In this document: piece after piece, positions 47,632 through 56,860 of the stretch
Position numbering within the stretch: the stretch's first letter is position 1
Layout: each line of letters opens with the position of its first letter
Translations under genes and position numbers: made by a program
From: Pedobacter jeongneungensis
Lineage (GTDB): Bacteria; Bacteroidota; Bacteroidia; Sphingobacteriales; Sphingobacteriaceae
Assembly: GCF_000633455.1 (NCBI RefSeq)
Contig: NZ_AYMG01000033.1
Span: 1-63,607, forward strand
DNA length: 63,607 nucleotides
Direction: 5' to 3'
The notes under the pieces: model-generated
The model's input: the letters and a program-made list of their open reading frames with translations, nothing else
Told to the model about the DNA's origin: nothing
Database searches by the model: none

Positions 47632-48552
47632 ATGAGAGCAATTACAAAAAACATAAAGCAAATGCGTCGCGTAACGTTTCTATTTGCTGCAACTACATTA
47701 TTTTTAGGATCTGCAAAAGCGCAGATCCTTCCACTCAATGCACAGTATTTCCAGAACCGTTACCTCGTTAACCCCTCAATGGCCGGTATCGATGAAGGTT
47801 TTAACATCAACGGAAGTTTCCGCAAACAATGGTCGAACATTCCGGGAGCACCCATTACACAAAGTGTAACCTTAGATCAGCAGGTGAACAAAGTTGGCTG
47901 GGGTATAAATATCTACAACGAGAAATCGGGGGGCATTCAGCGTACCAAAGCGGTGGGTACCTTTGCCTATCACCTTCCGTTAAACAGCGACGACCAGAAA
48001 TTAAACTTCGGGATCTCTTTTGGTGCTAGCCAGGACAAGCTTGATTTAAGCAGCGTAAGGAATAGTGATATTAACGATCCATCCATCGCCCGTTTTAACG
48101 ACAGGGGTTATTATTTAGATGGCGATTTCGGTATTTCCTATACTTCAAAAGGTTTAACCGTTGAAGGTGCCGTGCCCAACATGCGTTCCGTTTTCAGAAA
48201 AGACGATTTAAACTTTGCTGATAAGCCCACCTTTTATTCCGCAGTGAGTTATAAATTCGCTTTAGGATCGGGCATCAATGGCATCAGCCTGGAGCCAAAA
48301 GGTGTTTTCAGGGGCATTAAAAATTACGAAAATTTATGGGATGCAGGTGTAAACGCAAACTTCGCCAACGATAAATTATACCTGATGGCGATGTACCACA
48401 ATACGCAGAATGCTACCGTTGGTTTTGGAATGAACTATAAATCGACTTTATATTTTATGGCCTATTATAATACCGCCACTTCAGCCATCAGCGGTTATAC
48501 CGACGGCGATTTCGAAGTGAATATCCGTGTAAATATTGGCAAGAAACCATAA
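47632..48552 (+). CDS. PorP/SprF family T9SS outer-membrane protein
   Basis: A 306-residue outer-membrane barrel. It has an N-terminal export signal ending SAKAQ, then QYFQNRYLVNPSMAG, the hallmark of PorP/SprF proteins. Alternating beta-strands end in DFEVNIRVNIGKKP. It starts eight bases after the type B cargo stop, the typical cargo-partner arrangement in which the SprF-like protein helps export or anchor its neighbour. MRRVTFLF at codon 11 is an alternative start. A strong terminator follows at 48661. Confidence 0.93.
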   Translation: MRAITKNIKQMRRVTFLFAATTLFLGSAKAQILPLNAQYFQNRYLVNPSMAGIDEGFNINGSFRKQWSNIPGAPITQSVTLDQQVNKVGWGINIYNEKSGGIQRTKAVGTFAYHLPLNSDDQKLNFGISFGASQDKLDLSSVRNSDINDPSIARFNDRGYYLDGDFGISYTSKGLTVEGAVPNMRSVFRKDDLNFADKPTFYSAVSYKFALGSGINGISLEPKGVFRGIKNYENLWDAGVNANFANDKLYLMAMYHNTQNATVGFGMNYKSTLYFMAYYNTATSAISGYTDGDFEVNIRVNIGKKP

Positions 48553-48660
48553 TTTTATTTTAAAAGAAGGGTCGTCATCCGATAGCTATCGGATCTCGCG
48601 CAGGCGGGAATCTTAATGCAAATAAACATCAACCTCCCGGATTCATTCGGAAGCGACACC

Positions 48661-48697
48661 AAAAAGCCGCAGATTTAAGTATCTGCGGCTTTTTTTA
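48661..48697 (+). terminator. terminator of the T9SS cargo operon
   Basis: AAAAGCCGCAGAT and ATCTGCGGCTTTT form a perfect 13-bp stem followed by seven T. Confidence 0.92.
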
Positions 48698-48708
48698 TTG
48701 ATCGCAGT

Positions 48709-49152
48709 GCCTAACCCCTATCCGCCTATCGGCACCTTTCCCCTGAAAGGGAAAGGCCTTGAAAAACAAATTACCGCACCCTACAATATGTCCTATGCGA
48801 TCTGCTCCCTGCTACCGGCCTCGGAACTGATGGAAGGAGAAAACGTTAAAGCTTTTGCACCTCTTTTCGACCTACCACCGCCCAGAGGCAGCACGCCCTC
48901 CCCGATTTTTCATCGGGGGCTTGTGCTGACGACCTAAAAAGCTTTGACGAATTTATCCGACATCAGATCCAAGCCTTGATTGTTTGTTTCTTTTGGATCA
49001 AGCCAAAAGTAAGAGCCCCTCGGCGGCGGTGAGCCGATAGAGATTTTTCATCGGTAGCCGAGGCAAACCTGAGCAAGGGAAGCTTATTAGCCAATGAGTA
49101 AATAGAAACAAGTGCTAAGCACTCAGAGATCCTTCGTGCCTCAGGATGACAA
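48709..49152. repeat. family C dispersed repeat, copy 2
   Basis: Full-length copy with all blocks, including CAGCACGCCCTCCCCGATTT and its CCCCGA/TCGGGG hairpin, and the GATCCTTCGTGCCTCAGGAT end. Preceded at 48571-48616 by a CCGATAGCTATCGG palindrome and GCGCAGGCGGGAAT. Confidence 0.8.
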
Positions 49153-49260
49153 AAAACAACGAAGCAATGCCAGGCAAAAGCCAACATAATTTTACAATAA
49201 TAGCGAAAGCATTAAGGTTCCCCCCTGCGCGGGATCCGATAGGTATCAGATGACGACCGT

Positions 49261-49692
49261 GTTATAGCGAGTGCATTAAACCCCTATCCGGCTATCGGCA
49301 CCTTTCCCCTGGAAGGGAAAGGACTTGTAAATAAATTAACGCATTCATTCAAGCGTCATGCTATCTGCTCCCTGCTACCGGCCTCGGAACTGATGGAAGG
49401 AGAAAACGTTAAAGCTTTTGCATCTCTTTTCGACCTACCACCGCCCAGAGGCAGCACGCCCTCCCCGATTTTTCATCGGGGGCTTGTGCTGGCGACCTAA
49501 AAGCTTTGACGAATTTATCCGACATCAGATCCAAGCCTTGATTTTTTGTTACTTTTGGATCAAGCCAAAAGTAAGAGCCCCTCGGCGGCGGTGAGCCGAG
49601 GCAAGATTGAGCGAAGGGAAACTTATTAGCCGGTGAGCAAACACAAACAAGTGCTAAGCACTTAGAGATCCTTCGTACCTCAGGATGACAGA
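49261..49692. repeat. family C dispersed repeat, copy 3, tandem to copy 2
   Basis: Lies about 110 bases after copy 2 in the same orientation, and its central 49365-49600 part is nearly identical to 48808-49035. The remaining spacer to nhaA (49693-49821) holds a fragment, GCCGATAGAGATTTTCATC, and no gene. Confidence 0.8.
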
Positions 49693-49821
49693 AAACAGCG
49701 AGGCAAGGCTGACCGTATTAGTATTGAGCCGATAGAGATTTTCATCAGTAACCGAATTAAGCAAGAATAATTATAACCCTTTTACCCCCTCCATCCCTTC
49801 ATTTTTCCTATTTTTACCCCT

Positions 49822-50979
49822 ATGGCTAAACTCATCAACCTAGAAGCATTTCAGCGTTTTTTCCGGTCCGGACAAGTAGGCGGTTTTTTACTCCTCATTT
49901 GCGTCGCCATCTCCCTACTCATCGCCAATACCGCCTCAAAAGAAAGTTTCGAAGCCTTTTTAGCAACCAAATTAGGCTTTGGTGAAGTGAACTACAGCAT
50001 TTTAGCCTGGATAAACGATGCCTTAATGGCCATATTTTTCCTGCTCGTAGGACTCGAAATCAAACGCGAACTGGTAGAAGGCGAACTTTCCTCCCTTAAA
50101 AGCGCAGCCTTACCGGTAATCGCCGCCTTAGGAGGCATGCTCGTACCCGCTTTAATTTATAGCCTGTTTAATAAAGGCGCAGAAACGGCTGGCGGCTGGG
50201 GGATCCCCATGGCTACCGACATTGCATTTGCACTCGCCATTATCGCCATGCTGGGTAAAAGCGTTCCTACGAGTTTAAAAATATTCCTGGCCGCTCTGGC
50301 CATTGTAGATGACCTCGGTGCCATTCTCGTTATCGCGATCTTTTATACCCAACAGATCCATTTCGAATACCTGGCCATGGCCGGGGGCATCCTGGTGCTT
50401 TTAAGCTTAATGAATTATTTCGGGGTAAAGAAACTGGTATTTTACCTTATCCCCGGCATATTCCTCTGGTATTTCATCCACCACTCGGGCATCCATGCCA
50501 CCATTGCAGGGGTATTACTGGCTTTCACCATCCCCACCAACGAAACCGACATCGAATCGCCTTTAGAAAAACTCGAACATTTTTTAACCACTCCCGTGAA
50601 TTACCTCATTATGCCGGTTTTCGCACTGGCCAATACGAATATCACTTTCCAGAAAGAAATGCTTACGGGACTGGTTTCTCCTTTAGGCCTCGGCATTATC
50701 GTAGGTTTATTTGCTGGCAAAACCATTGGGGTAACCTTTTTTAGCTGGCTTGCCGTGAAACTGAAATGGGCCGATTTACCCACCGGAGCAGGCTGGAAAC
50801 ACATCTTAGGTTTGGGCATGCTCGCAGGAATCGGTTTTACGATGTCGATTTTTATTGCGCTGCTCTCGTTTAGCGAGGTGTTACATGTTTCGGAAGCGAA
50901 GTTTGCGATTTTAACGGCTTCGATCTTATCGGGTGTGGTGGGGTTTGTGTTTTTGAAATCGGTGAGGGCTAAGGGTTAA
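49822..50979 (+). CDS. nhaA: Na+/H+ antiporter NhaA
   Basis: A 385-residue inner-membrane antiporter with about 12 hydrophobic helices, which exports Na+ in exchange for H+. The ion-binding aspartates are present in AIVDDLGAILVIA (helix V pair, near residue 170). MATDIAFALAI, the helix IV unwound segment, lies just before. It has the family start FFRSGQVGGFLLL and GLEIKRELVEGELS. A TATTTTTA box 8-15 bases upstream may be the promoter. No terminator was found before the convergent ATPase gene at 51075. Confidence 0.95.
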   Translation: MAKLINLEAFQRFFRSGQVGGFLLLICVAISLLIANTASKESFEAFLATKLGFGEVNYSILAWINDALMAIFFLLVGLEIKRELVEGELSSLKSAALPVIAALGGMLVPALIYSLFNKGAETAGGWGIPMATDIAFALAIIAMLGKSVPTSLKIFLAALAIVDDLGAILVIAIFYTQQIHFEYLAMAGGILVLLSLMNYFGVKKLVFYLIPGIFLWYFIHHSGIHATIAGVLLAFTIPTNETDIESPLEKLEHFLTTPVNYLIMPVFALANTNITFQKEMLTGLVSPLGLGIIVGLFAGKTIGVTFFSWLAVKLKWADLPTGAGWKHILGLGMLAGIGFTMSIFIALLSFSEVLHVSEAKFAILTASILSGVVGFVFLKSVRAKG

Positions 50980-51074
50980 CCACAAATTGTATTTTAACCA
51001 CGGAGATGACAAAAAAATCACAGCGGGTAAAGTATAATGATGCAAATTAGTATATGTCTACGATAAACAAGTAT

Positions 51075-53273
51075 CTATACAGGAGAATACAAATTACTTG
51101 TTTCTCTATACAAATCTATTAGATGATATACAGACATATCTATTAATGGTTCAAACATAAATGCATTCATATGAATATTCTCAGGAGTCATCAAATTAAC
51201 TTTATCTAAAGTAATCAACGCAATACTTAATGGAAATTTATTCTTATACTCTTTATATAATTCTTGTGTTTGATTAGATGTTATCTTTGTTAAATCGATA
51301 TCTGCAAGTTTGCTTATTAAATATTCTTCAGCTCTTAATCTAATAGCAATTGCAAGCGTAATTTTATTTTCAAGTAATATTTCATCAATATTAGATTCTT
51401 TTGATATACTATTAGCTGTACTAAAAATCATTTGAACAAGGTTTTCTCCACCGAATGTGACTGTTTTTCCATCAAGTTTAATAAGCCGGCTTTTATATAT
51501 GTCAAATATATTTTGTGCAGTTAATTCTGAACTTATTTCTTTCTTATGTAAACAATTTGTAAGTATCAAATACTGATGGCAAGTATCAGATTCACTATAT
51601 TCTATTAAATTTCTAACAAAAGTTATCAAACTTATAAAAACCTTCGGATCATCAAATCTGTCGATAAAGTATGTAAAAATATGTTTTAAGTATTGACCAT
51701 TATGTAGATTTATATGTTTACCTTTTGATTTCGTTGCCATGTATATAACTCCTCGGCGTAAGTAGAGTCTAGAGGCAACAGTTCTATAAAAATCAAAATT
51801 ATGTGTTAAAACTATGATCCTAAAAGCACCTAAATTATGTAAATCCTTTATATATTCTATGATGGCGAATTTGTTTTTATAATCAAAAGAATCTGCTATG
51901 TCATCAAAAATAAGCAATGATTTATCAGGGCTTTGTTTTCTCGATTCGATCTCAAATAAAAATTGTAATATAAAATAAGCTCTCTGCTCGCCTTTACTAA
52001 GAACACTTAAAAGATTATCACGATTTTGTCTTACCGGACTGTCATCTCCATCTGAATACTCAAATTCTAAGTTTGCAGTTTCTTGCTTTAAAACTATATC
52101 TTCCTGATTTACTAGAATAACTTTAAAAGGCACGTAAAATCTATCATTAAATGTTTTGATAATTTTATTCCATAGATCGAATTCTTTTTTAGACTCTTTT
52201 ATGATAGCTTCTAATTCCTTTTTTTGTTCTTTATAATAATTTGATAATTCTTCAGCCTCAAACTTAATTTCAGATAAATAACTAAGCCAAACTTCTTTTT
52301 TAAACTTTTGATAATCTTCAAGTTTAATGAGTAAAAGATTATCTCTTTCAATTATTTTTTTGAATGCTCTCAGCTCAACATTGGCGCCTATTCCTTTGTC
52401 TAGCTTATCAAAGGCCTTTTGTAGTTTTTCATCTTTAAGAATATTCTGTATTTCTTCCTGAACAACCTGTTTTAGTTTTTCGTAATCATCGATTTCAGTA
52501 CCATCTTCTAATACAAATTTATGCCCCGCCTTAAAAAAAGCATTGTCGGCAGTCGAATTAATTATCTCGTTAGCTTGATATGTTCCAAAATTATTTTCTC
52601 CCGTTTGGTTAAAGAACTTAGATTTTGAAATTATATTTTTATAATCAGTTACATACTGATTGAGTGTAGTTTTATTTTTAGATAGAAATTTTTCGACATT
52701 GCCTTTTTTATCAAAGATGTCATTATATCTAAAAGTAACTTTTTCAAAGTTTTCTTTTAAAAATTCAAAATGTACTAGCAATAATTCAAAAAAAGAGATA
52801 TTAGCTCCTTCAGAAAATGTATTTACAAATTCACTTTCACAATCTGTGCTCTGTGAAATAACCTTTAATTTTTTTATAAATTCACCTTTACGCTCATTTA
52901 AATCTATATAAATTTCATCATAACGTTTTTTTAACTCTTTACTGGCTAAAAAAGAACTTATTTTACTTGTGGCATCGAAAGATGTATCCTCTGCATTAAT
53001 TACTAATACCTTTTCCGGAGCAATTTCATTTCCATCTACAAGAACTATTGCTTCTGACAATCTTGAGCTGTAAACACGGTCACAAATTCTATCTGCATTT
53101 TTTTTTGAGATAAGATCAAACGTGTGAGCAAATGATGTTTTCATTGTGCCATTAGGTGCATAAATGAGAAAAGTATTAGATTTTGTAAAATCAAACTCAT
53201 GGCTTAGCTTTCCAATGCCAAAGCAATTTGTTAAATCAATTTTAATTTTATCCATTTCTTGGCTTTTAGGCAC
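51075..53273 (-). CDS. ABC/SMC-type ATPase of a defence-island module
   Basis: A 732-residue cytoplasmic ATPase. The nucleotide-binding head has Walker A-like APNGTMKTS (39-47), where alanine and methionine replace the usual glycines. The ABC signature is LSKGEQ (425-430), Walker B is LLIFDD (453-458), and the H-loop histidine is H491 in VLTHNFDFY. A long coiled coil (about 110-380) separates the halves, as in RecF/SMC, PrrC/RloC and other anti-phage ATPases. The C-terminal 230 residues (FVRNLIEYS; PENIHMNAFMFEP) are a conserved-looking part with no assigned activity. The start is GTG at 53273, sharing its G with the TAG stop of the upstream TerB-BRCT gene. An ATG 18 bases later is an alternative. 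Codon use is AT-rich compared with nhaA. Confidence 0.8.
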   Translation of the reverse strand: MPKSQEMDKIKIDLTNCFGIGKLSHEFDFTKSNTFLIYAPNGTMKTSFAHTFDLISKKNADRICDRVYSSRLSEAIVLVDGNEIAPEKVLVINAEDTSFDATSKISSFLASKELKKRYDEIYIDLNERKGEFIKKLKVISQSTDCESEFVNTFSEGANISFFELLLVHFEFLKENFEKVTFRYNDIFDKKGNVEKFLSKNKTTLNQYVTDYKNIISKSKFFNQTGENNFGTYQANEIINSTADNAFFKAGHKFVLEDGTEIDDYEKLKQVVQEEIQNILKDEKLQKAFDKLDKGIGANVELRAFKKIIERDNLLLIKLEDYQKFKKEVWLSYLSEIKFEAEELSNYYKEQKKELEAIIKESKKEFDLWNKIIKTFNDRFYVPFKVILVNQEDIVLKQETANLEFEYSDGDDSPVRQNRDNLLSVLSKGEQRAYFILQFLFEIESRKQSPDKSLLIFDDIADSFDYKNKFAIIEYIKDLHNLGAFRIIVLTHNFDFYRTVASRLYLRRGVIYMATKSKGKHINLHNGQYLKHIFTYFIDRFDDPKVFISLITFVRNLIEYSESDTCHQYLILTNCLHKKEISSELTAQNIFDIYKSRLIKLDGKTVTFGGENLVQMIFSTANSISKESNIDEILLENKITLAIAIRLRAEEYLISKLADIDLTKITSNQTQELYKEYKNKFPLSIALITLDKVNLMTPENIHMNAFMFEPLIDMSVYHLIDLYRETSNLYSPV

Positions 53274-54244
53274 TATTTAAAATCATCAATAATATCAGCA
53301 AAATCAAATTCGTGGATTAGCATTACCGTATGCCCGTCCTTTCTCATATTTATAGCTTTCTCTACTTTGCGACCATAACAAGAAAATGCCCATGCAGGGT
53401 TACCATTATCACCGACTATTAAATAGTCTGTTTTAAGCGTAATACCATCAGTTGGTATACCTCCAAGATTGAGGATTTTTTTCTTCAAACCCTCTCTGCT
53501 AATTCTTTGTAGTATGCCTGTGATACAGAAAGTCTTGCCAACAAATGTAACATTGGGCTCACTTGTGCATAAACCAGAGATATTGATATGCGCTGTTTCC
53601 TTTCTAATCTGTTCATTTATATCTTCATTCTGGAGATTCACGAACTCTTTGAAATAAGCTTTTAAAACCAATCGTTCTTCATCATCAATTTTATTATCCG
53701 AAAGAACAGATAGAATTAAACTTCTAATTTCATCATAGGGATAATATGTGTTTAAGTGTTCATTTTCTTCTAACCATTTATTGAGATCAATAATTTCCTG
53801 ATCATTGATTACGCCATCTGCCAGAATTCCATGGCAAAGCCCTTGTAAGGTTTGTAGGTCAGAGGTGATGGGATTATAATAAAAGCTTTCGTTCTCAAAC
53901 TTTTGACATAGCCAATACAAGTCTTCAATAGTTTCTTTAGTTGGGATTTGTTGACTAGCTGCCTCTGCTATAATATTCATAAACTCATTAAAAGGATTTC
54001 TACCTATTAAAGCATCATGTGCATTCGCCCATTTTTGCAGCTCATTAATTTCCTTTTCATTTACTTCTCCATCTAAGTTTATTCCAAGCAAAATTCCTTT
54101 TAAAGAACTAATTGCTTTATCAGCTTGCGCTTTAGAGGTATAGATATCTAAGATCAGTTGGTCTGGTTGTTTCATATAATCATAATCAGGAATAGGTAAA
54201 ACAGCTGAGTACAAACAACAATTTTGAGTTTTGCGATTCAGCAT
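53273..54244 (-). CDS. TerB-like repeats plus BRCT domain protein
   Basis: A 323-residue soluble protein. Residues about 45-215 hold three TerB-like helical units, each with a D-[GN]-x-[IV]-[ND]-[ED]-x-E pattern (LDGEVNEKE, ADGVINDQE, SDNKIDDEE). Residues 234-323 are a BRCT domain of the NAD-ligase type (FVGKTFCITGI, LGGIPTDGITLKTDYLIVGD), expected to bind DNA ends or phosphopeptides. It is directly coupled (TAGTG) to the ATPase downstream, so they form one functional unit. By inference this is the sensor or DNA-recognition part and the ATPase the motor or effector. An alternative start is ATG at 54175. Confidence 0.75.
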   Translation of the reverse strand: MLNRKTQNCCLYSAVLPIPDYDYMKQPDQLILDIYTSKAQADKAISSLKGILLGINLDGEVNEKEINELQKWANAHDALIGRNPFNEFMNIIAEAASQQIPTKETIEDLYWLCQKFENESFYYNPITSDLQTLQGLCHGILADGVINDQEIIDLNKWLEENEHLNTYYPYDEIRSLILSVLSDNKIDDEERLVLKAYFKEFVNLQNEDINEQIRKETAHINISGLCTSEPNVTFVGKTFCITGILQRISREGLKKKILNLGGIPTDGITLKTDYLIVGDNGNPAWAFSCYGRKVEKAINMRKDGHTVMLIHEFDFADIIDDFK

Positions 54245-54381
54245 TACAAAATGGTTGTTATAAAAAGGATTTGAGAGAAAAAACGGAAAGAATTGAGCTA
54301 GAATTATTTAGATATTGTAATATAGATCAATAAGTTGAACTTTGCAAGTTCTAAAATTACTTCTTAAGATATAAAGCTGAA

Positions 54382-54597
54382 TTAACATTTGCACGCACTC
54401 CTCTCCACATATTCCTTATTACCTTTGCTATTGTAATAAAAGCAACCGTCTTTAGAGCCTTGATATAATTTTTGCCCGGATTTATAAGTGCCACATGGCG
54501 TATAAGTTTCGGTATCTGTACCCGCCCCAACTTCATTTTGTTTGCTACAGGCCAGTATACCAATACTTAAGAACAGGATGTAATAAAATCTTTTCAT
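54382..54597 (-). CDS. small lipoprotein
   Basis: A 71-residue exported protein with a lipoprotein signal (MKRFYYILFLSIGILAC; the cysteine at 17 would be lipidated). The short mature part carries four more cysteines (CGTYKSG, DGCFYYN, SACKC), probably disulfide-bonded. I chose the ATG at 54597, since the earlier in-frame ATG at 54618 adds residues that spoil the signal peptide. The mature part may form a small beta-hairpin fold. It stands between the two defence modules but shows no link to defence. Confidence 0.65.
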   Translation of the reverse strand: MKRFYYILFLSIGILACSKQNEVGAGTDTETYTPCGTYKSGQKLYQGSKDGCFYYNSKGNKEYVERSACKC

Positions 54598-54676
54598 GGC
54601 ACCAAGATACCGGGCCATGAGACGTAAAAATTACGGGTTTCCGTATTGAGAGAAAATTTTTACTTAAAATAATGTG

Positions 54677-56860
54677 TTAAGCCAACACTCTTTCAAAAAT
54701 CCCTATAACCTTTAAATCAGTAGTGTCTTCATCTCTTAAAACAAGAGGCTTAAAAGACTCATCGGTCGATAAAGGATGTAAGGTAATTTCTTCATGCACC
54801 CAACTATCATCAGTTTGGGTTTTCTTGCTTCTGTATTCTTTAATAGTATACTGACCACCTAACTCTTTATCATAGATACTGGTTGATTCGACTAAGCAAA
54901 TCAATCCATTACGGGAGCCTCCGCTATATTTTCTAAATAACGCAATGGATCCGTTAGGAATAACTTTATTCATAGATTCGCCAACAATCTTGCAAGCAAA
55001 TAGATCGGTATTTGTCCTTAAGCTTTCAGGCAACTCCAAAAAGTTAATATTTTCAACTTGCTGATAATCGGAAAATGAACCCGCAGCAATATTTAAATCA
55101 TAAAAAGGAATGCATTGCCCGTTGATTTTGTTCGGATGTATGTTTAGCGGCTTAACTTCAGCAAAGGTTTCTTTTAACCGCCAAAACTTTTTAAAATGAT
55201 TACGCAGCGCTGGATCGCAAACGTAAACGAAAGTTCCATTAATTCCCCTTAATAAAATGGTTTTATATATATTAATAATATAGTTTTTTAATATCTCAGG
55301 GTCTTTAATGGTGTTTTTACCATTTTTATCCTGATATAGTTGATCATGAATAATTAGTTTTTCTGATATAGGATCATAGCCAATTTCAGGTCCAATGATT
55401 ACGCCAGTATAATTTAGATCATAGCCCTGAATAGTATGTATACAACCAACTTCATTTATGGCATTTGGTGTATTTACCCAATCGACGGTTACGGCATTCC
55501 ACTGCAACTTTGTATCCTCGATAACAATATCAAATTTGCTTTTATCTTTATTTGAAATCCATTTCCAGGCAAAACCTGCAACTAATCTGGATAAGCCGAA
55601 TTGCTGATCTTTTAATTTGATATCATTCACCATATCATCTAAAGATTCGTAGAGATATGACTCATAGTTTAAGCCAGCGGCATAAGGTTTTAATACCTTA
55701 TTTTGCTCGGTAAACAGACCTTGAATGAATTTTACGTAATCCGCCCCGCCCTTAACCCTAAATTGAGTTTTCAATATTTCGTAACGGGTATCTGCTTTTT
55801 GCTTTAAATTCTTAAATGCACTGGCCGACACATCAGAAGGTTTTATGCTTTGCTGTTCATCATAAAATAAGATGCTTTTATTGGCTTGTTTTAAAACCCA
55901 GTCCAACTCAGAACTCGTCATTTTGTCGAAACCTAGTGCTTTACAGTTTTGATCAAAGGCACCAAAATAAGCGCCTAAATTTACCCTTTGCCTTAAACGA
56001 TGTGATTCATCAATGATTAATAAATCGTATTTCTTTTTAACCACATCGGCAGGCCCGATAACCATATTCGATTTTAAACCTTTAATCCCTTTAAAAACTT
56101 TTTCTATTGTTTTTCTAAACGACGACATAGGCACCACCAAAGCCATTTCCAAATGACCGTATTGTTGCTTAACTTTTTTAAATAATTCAAAAAGTTCCAG
56201 ATCATTCTCGTCAAAATCAGTTAAATTAAAATCTTCGGTATCTGTTTTTAAGAGCTTAAATAAAAATATAGCTAAAATGCTCTTTCCTGTTCCTGCACCA
56301 CCTTCAATTAAACTTACTTTTGCCCGATCATCCAACAAACATTTAAGTATCGTTTTTAGACCAGTAACCTGTTCATCCGACAAACTTTTATAAGGCGAAT
56401 ACTTAAAAAGGTCGCTATTATCAATATATTCTAAAGAATGTCTGGTAATACCCAGCGTTCGGAGTTCAGACCAAATATCTTTAAATATATCCCAGTAAAG
56501 TTCCTTTTTTTGGTAAAAATGATGGTTAGCAATACCCAAATTACTATTCTGTAACTGATAGCGGCCATCGGCAGCTATGTATTTTATTAAATTAGATTCA
56601 ATATCAAGCGTTGCAGATTTGTTAAAAAGATCACTTGAAATTAAATGTGCTGATTTAAGATTTTTTTTGTGATCACTTTTTAAATGGGCTTTCATCCGAC
56701 TAACAAGGTCGGTAGTCTCCCCAACGTAAGCTTCATACTTATTGTTTTCACTTAAAAAGTAAACTAATGGCCAGGATAAAAAATTCTCATGTTTTAAACT
56801 TAGATCTGTTAAACTTTGTTCGGAAAATTCAGACTTGCTAATTAGATAACGCTTACTCAT
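54677..56860 (-). CDS. GIY-YIG nuclease + DUF2075 helicase + S24 peptidase-like fusion
   Basis: A 727-residue three-part protein. Residues 30-110 form a GIY-YIG nuclease-like domain (VYF at 33-35, AYVG at 44-47, R55, candidate catalytic E88). Residues about 155-580 form a DUF2075 (Schlafen-type) superfamily 1-like helicase with Walker A GGAGTGKS (187-194) and Walker B LLIIDESHR (280-288). IHTIQGYDLNYTGVIIG is a later helicase motif. Residues about 600-727 resemble LexA/UmuD S24 domains, with nucleophile S629 in GESMNKVIPNGS and a candidate lysine K674 in TIKEY. It starts immediately after the stop of the MazG-like gene. The plan suggests a DNA- or RNA-targeting defence protein that could sense or cleave itself, as inference. 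Confidence 0.8.
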   Translation of the reverse strand: MSKRYLISKSEFSEQSLTDLSLKHENFLSWPLVYFLSENNKYEAYVGETTDLVSRMKAHLKSDHKKNLKSAHLISSDLFNKSATLDIESNLIKYIAADGRYQLQNSNLGIANHHFYQKKELYWDIFKDIWSELRTLGITRHSLEYIDNSDLFKYSPYKSLSDEQVTGLKTILKCLLDDRAKVSLIEGGAGTGKSILAIFLFKLLKTDTEDFNLTDFDENDLELFELFKKVKQQYGHLEMALVVPMSSFRKTIEKVFKGIKGLKSNMVIGPADVVKKKYDLLIIDESHRLRQRVNLGAYFGAFDQNCKALGFDKMTSSELDWVLKQANKSILFYDEQQSIKPSDVSASAFKNLKQKADTRYEILKTQFRVKGGADYVKFIQGLFTEQNKVLKPYAAGLNYESYLYESLDDMVNDIKLKDQQFGLSRLVAGFAWKWISNKDKSKFDIVIEDTKLQWNAVTVDWVNTPNAINEVGCIHTIQGYDLNYTGVIIGPEIGYDPISEKLIIHDQLYQDKNGKNTIKDPEILKNYIINIYKTILLRGINGTFVYVCDPALRNHFKKFWRLKETFAEVKPLNIHPNKINGQCIPFYDLNIAAGSFSDYQQVENINFLELPESLRTNTDLFACKIVGESMNKVIPNGSIALFRKYSGGSRNGLICLVESTSIYDKELGGQYTIKEYRSKKTQTDDSWVHEEITLHPLSTDESFKPLVLRDEDTTDLKVIGIFERVLA

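Noticed and set aside
48963..49187. Frames within the family C repeats (also at 41044 and 40915)
   Set aside because: The same repeat is read in different frames in each copy. There is no consistent protein.
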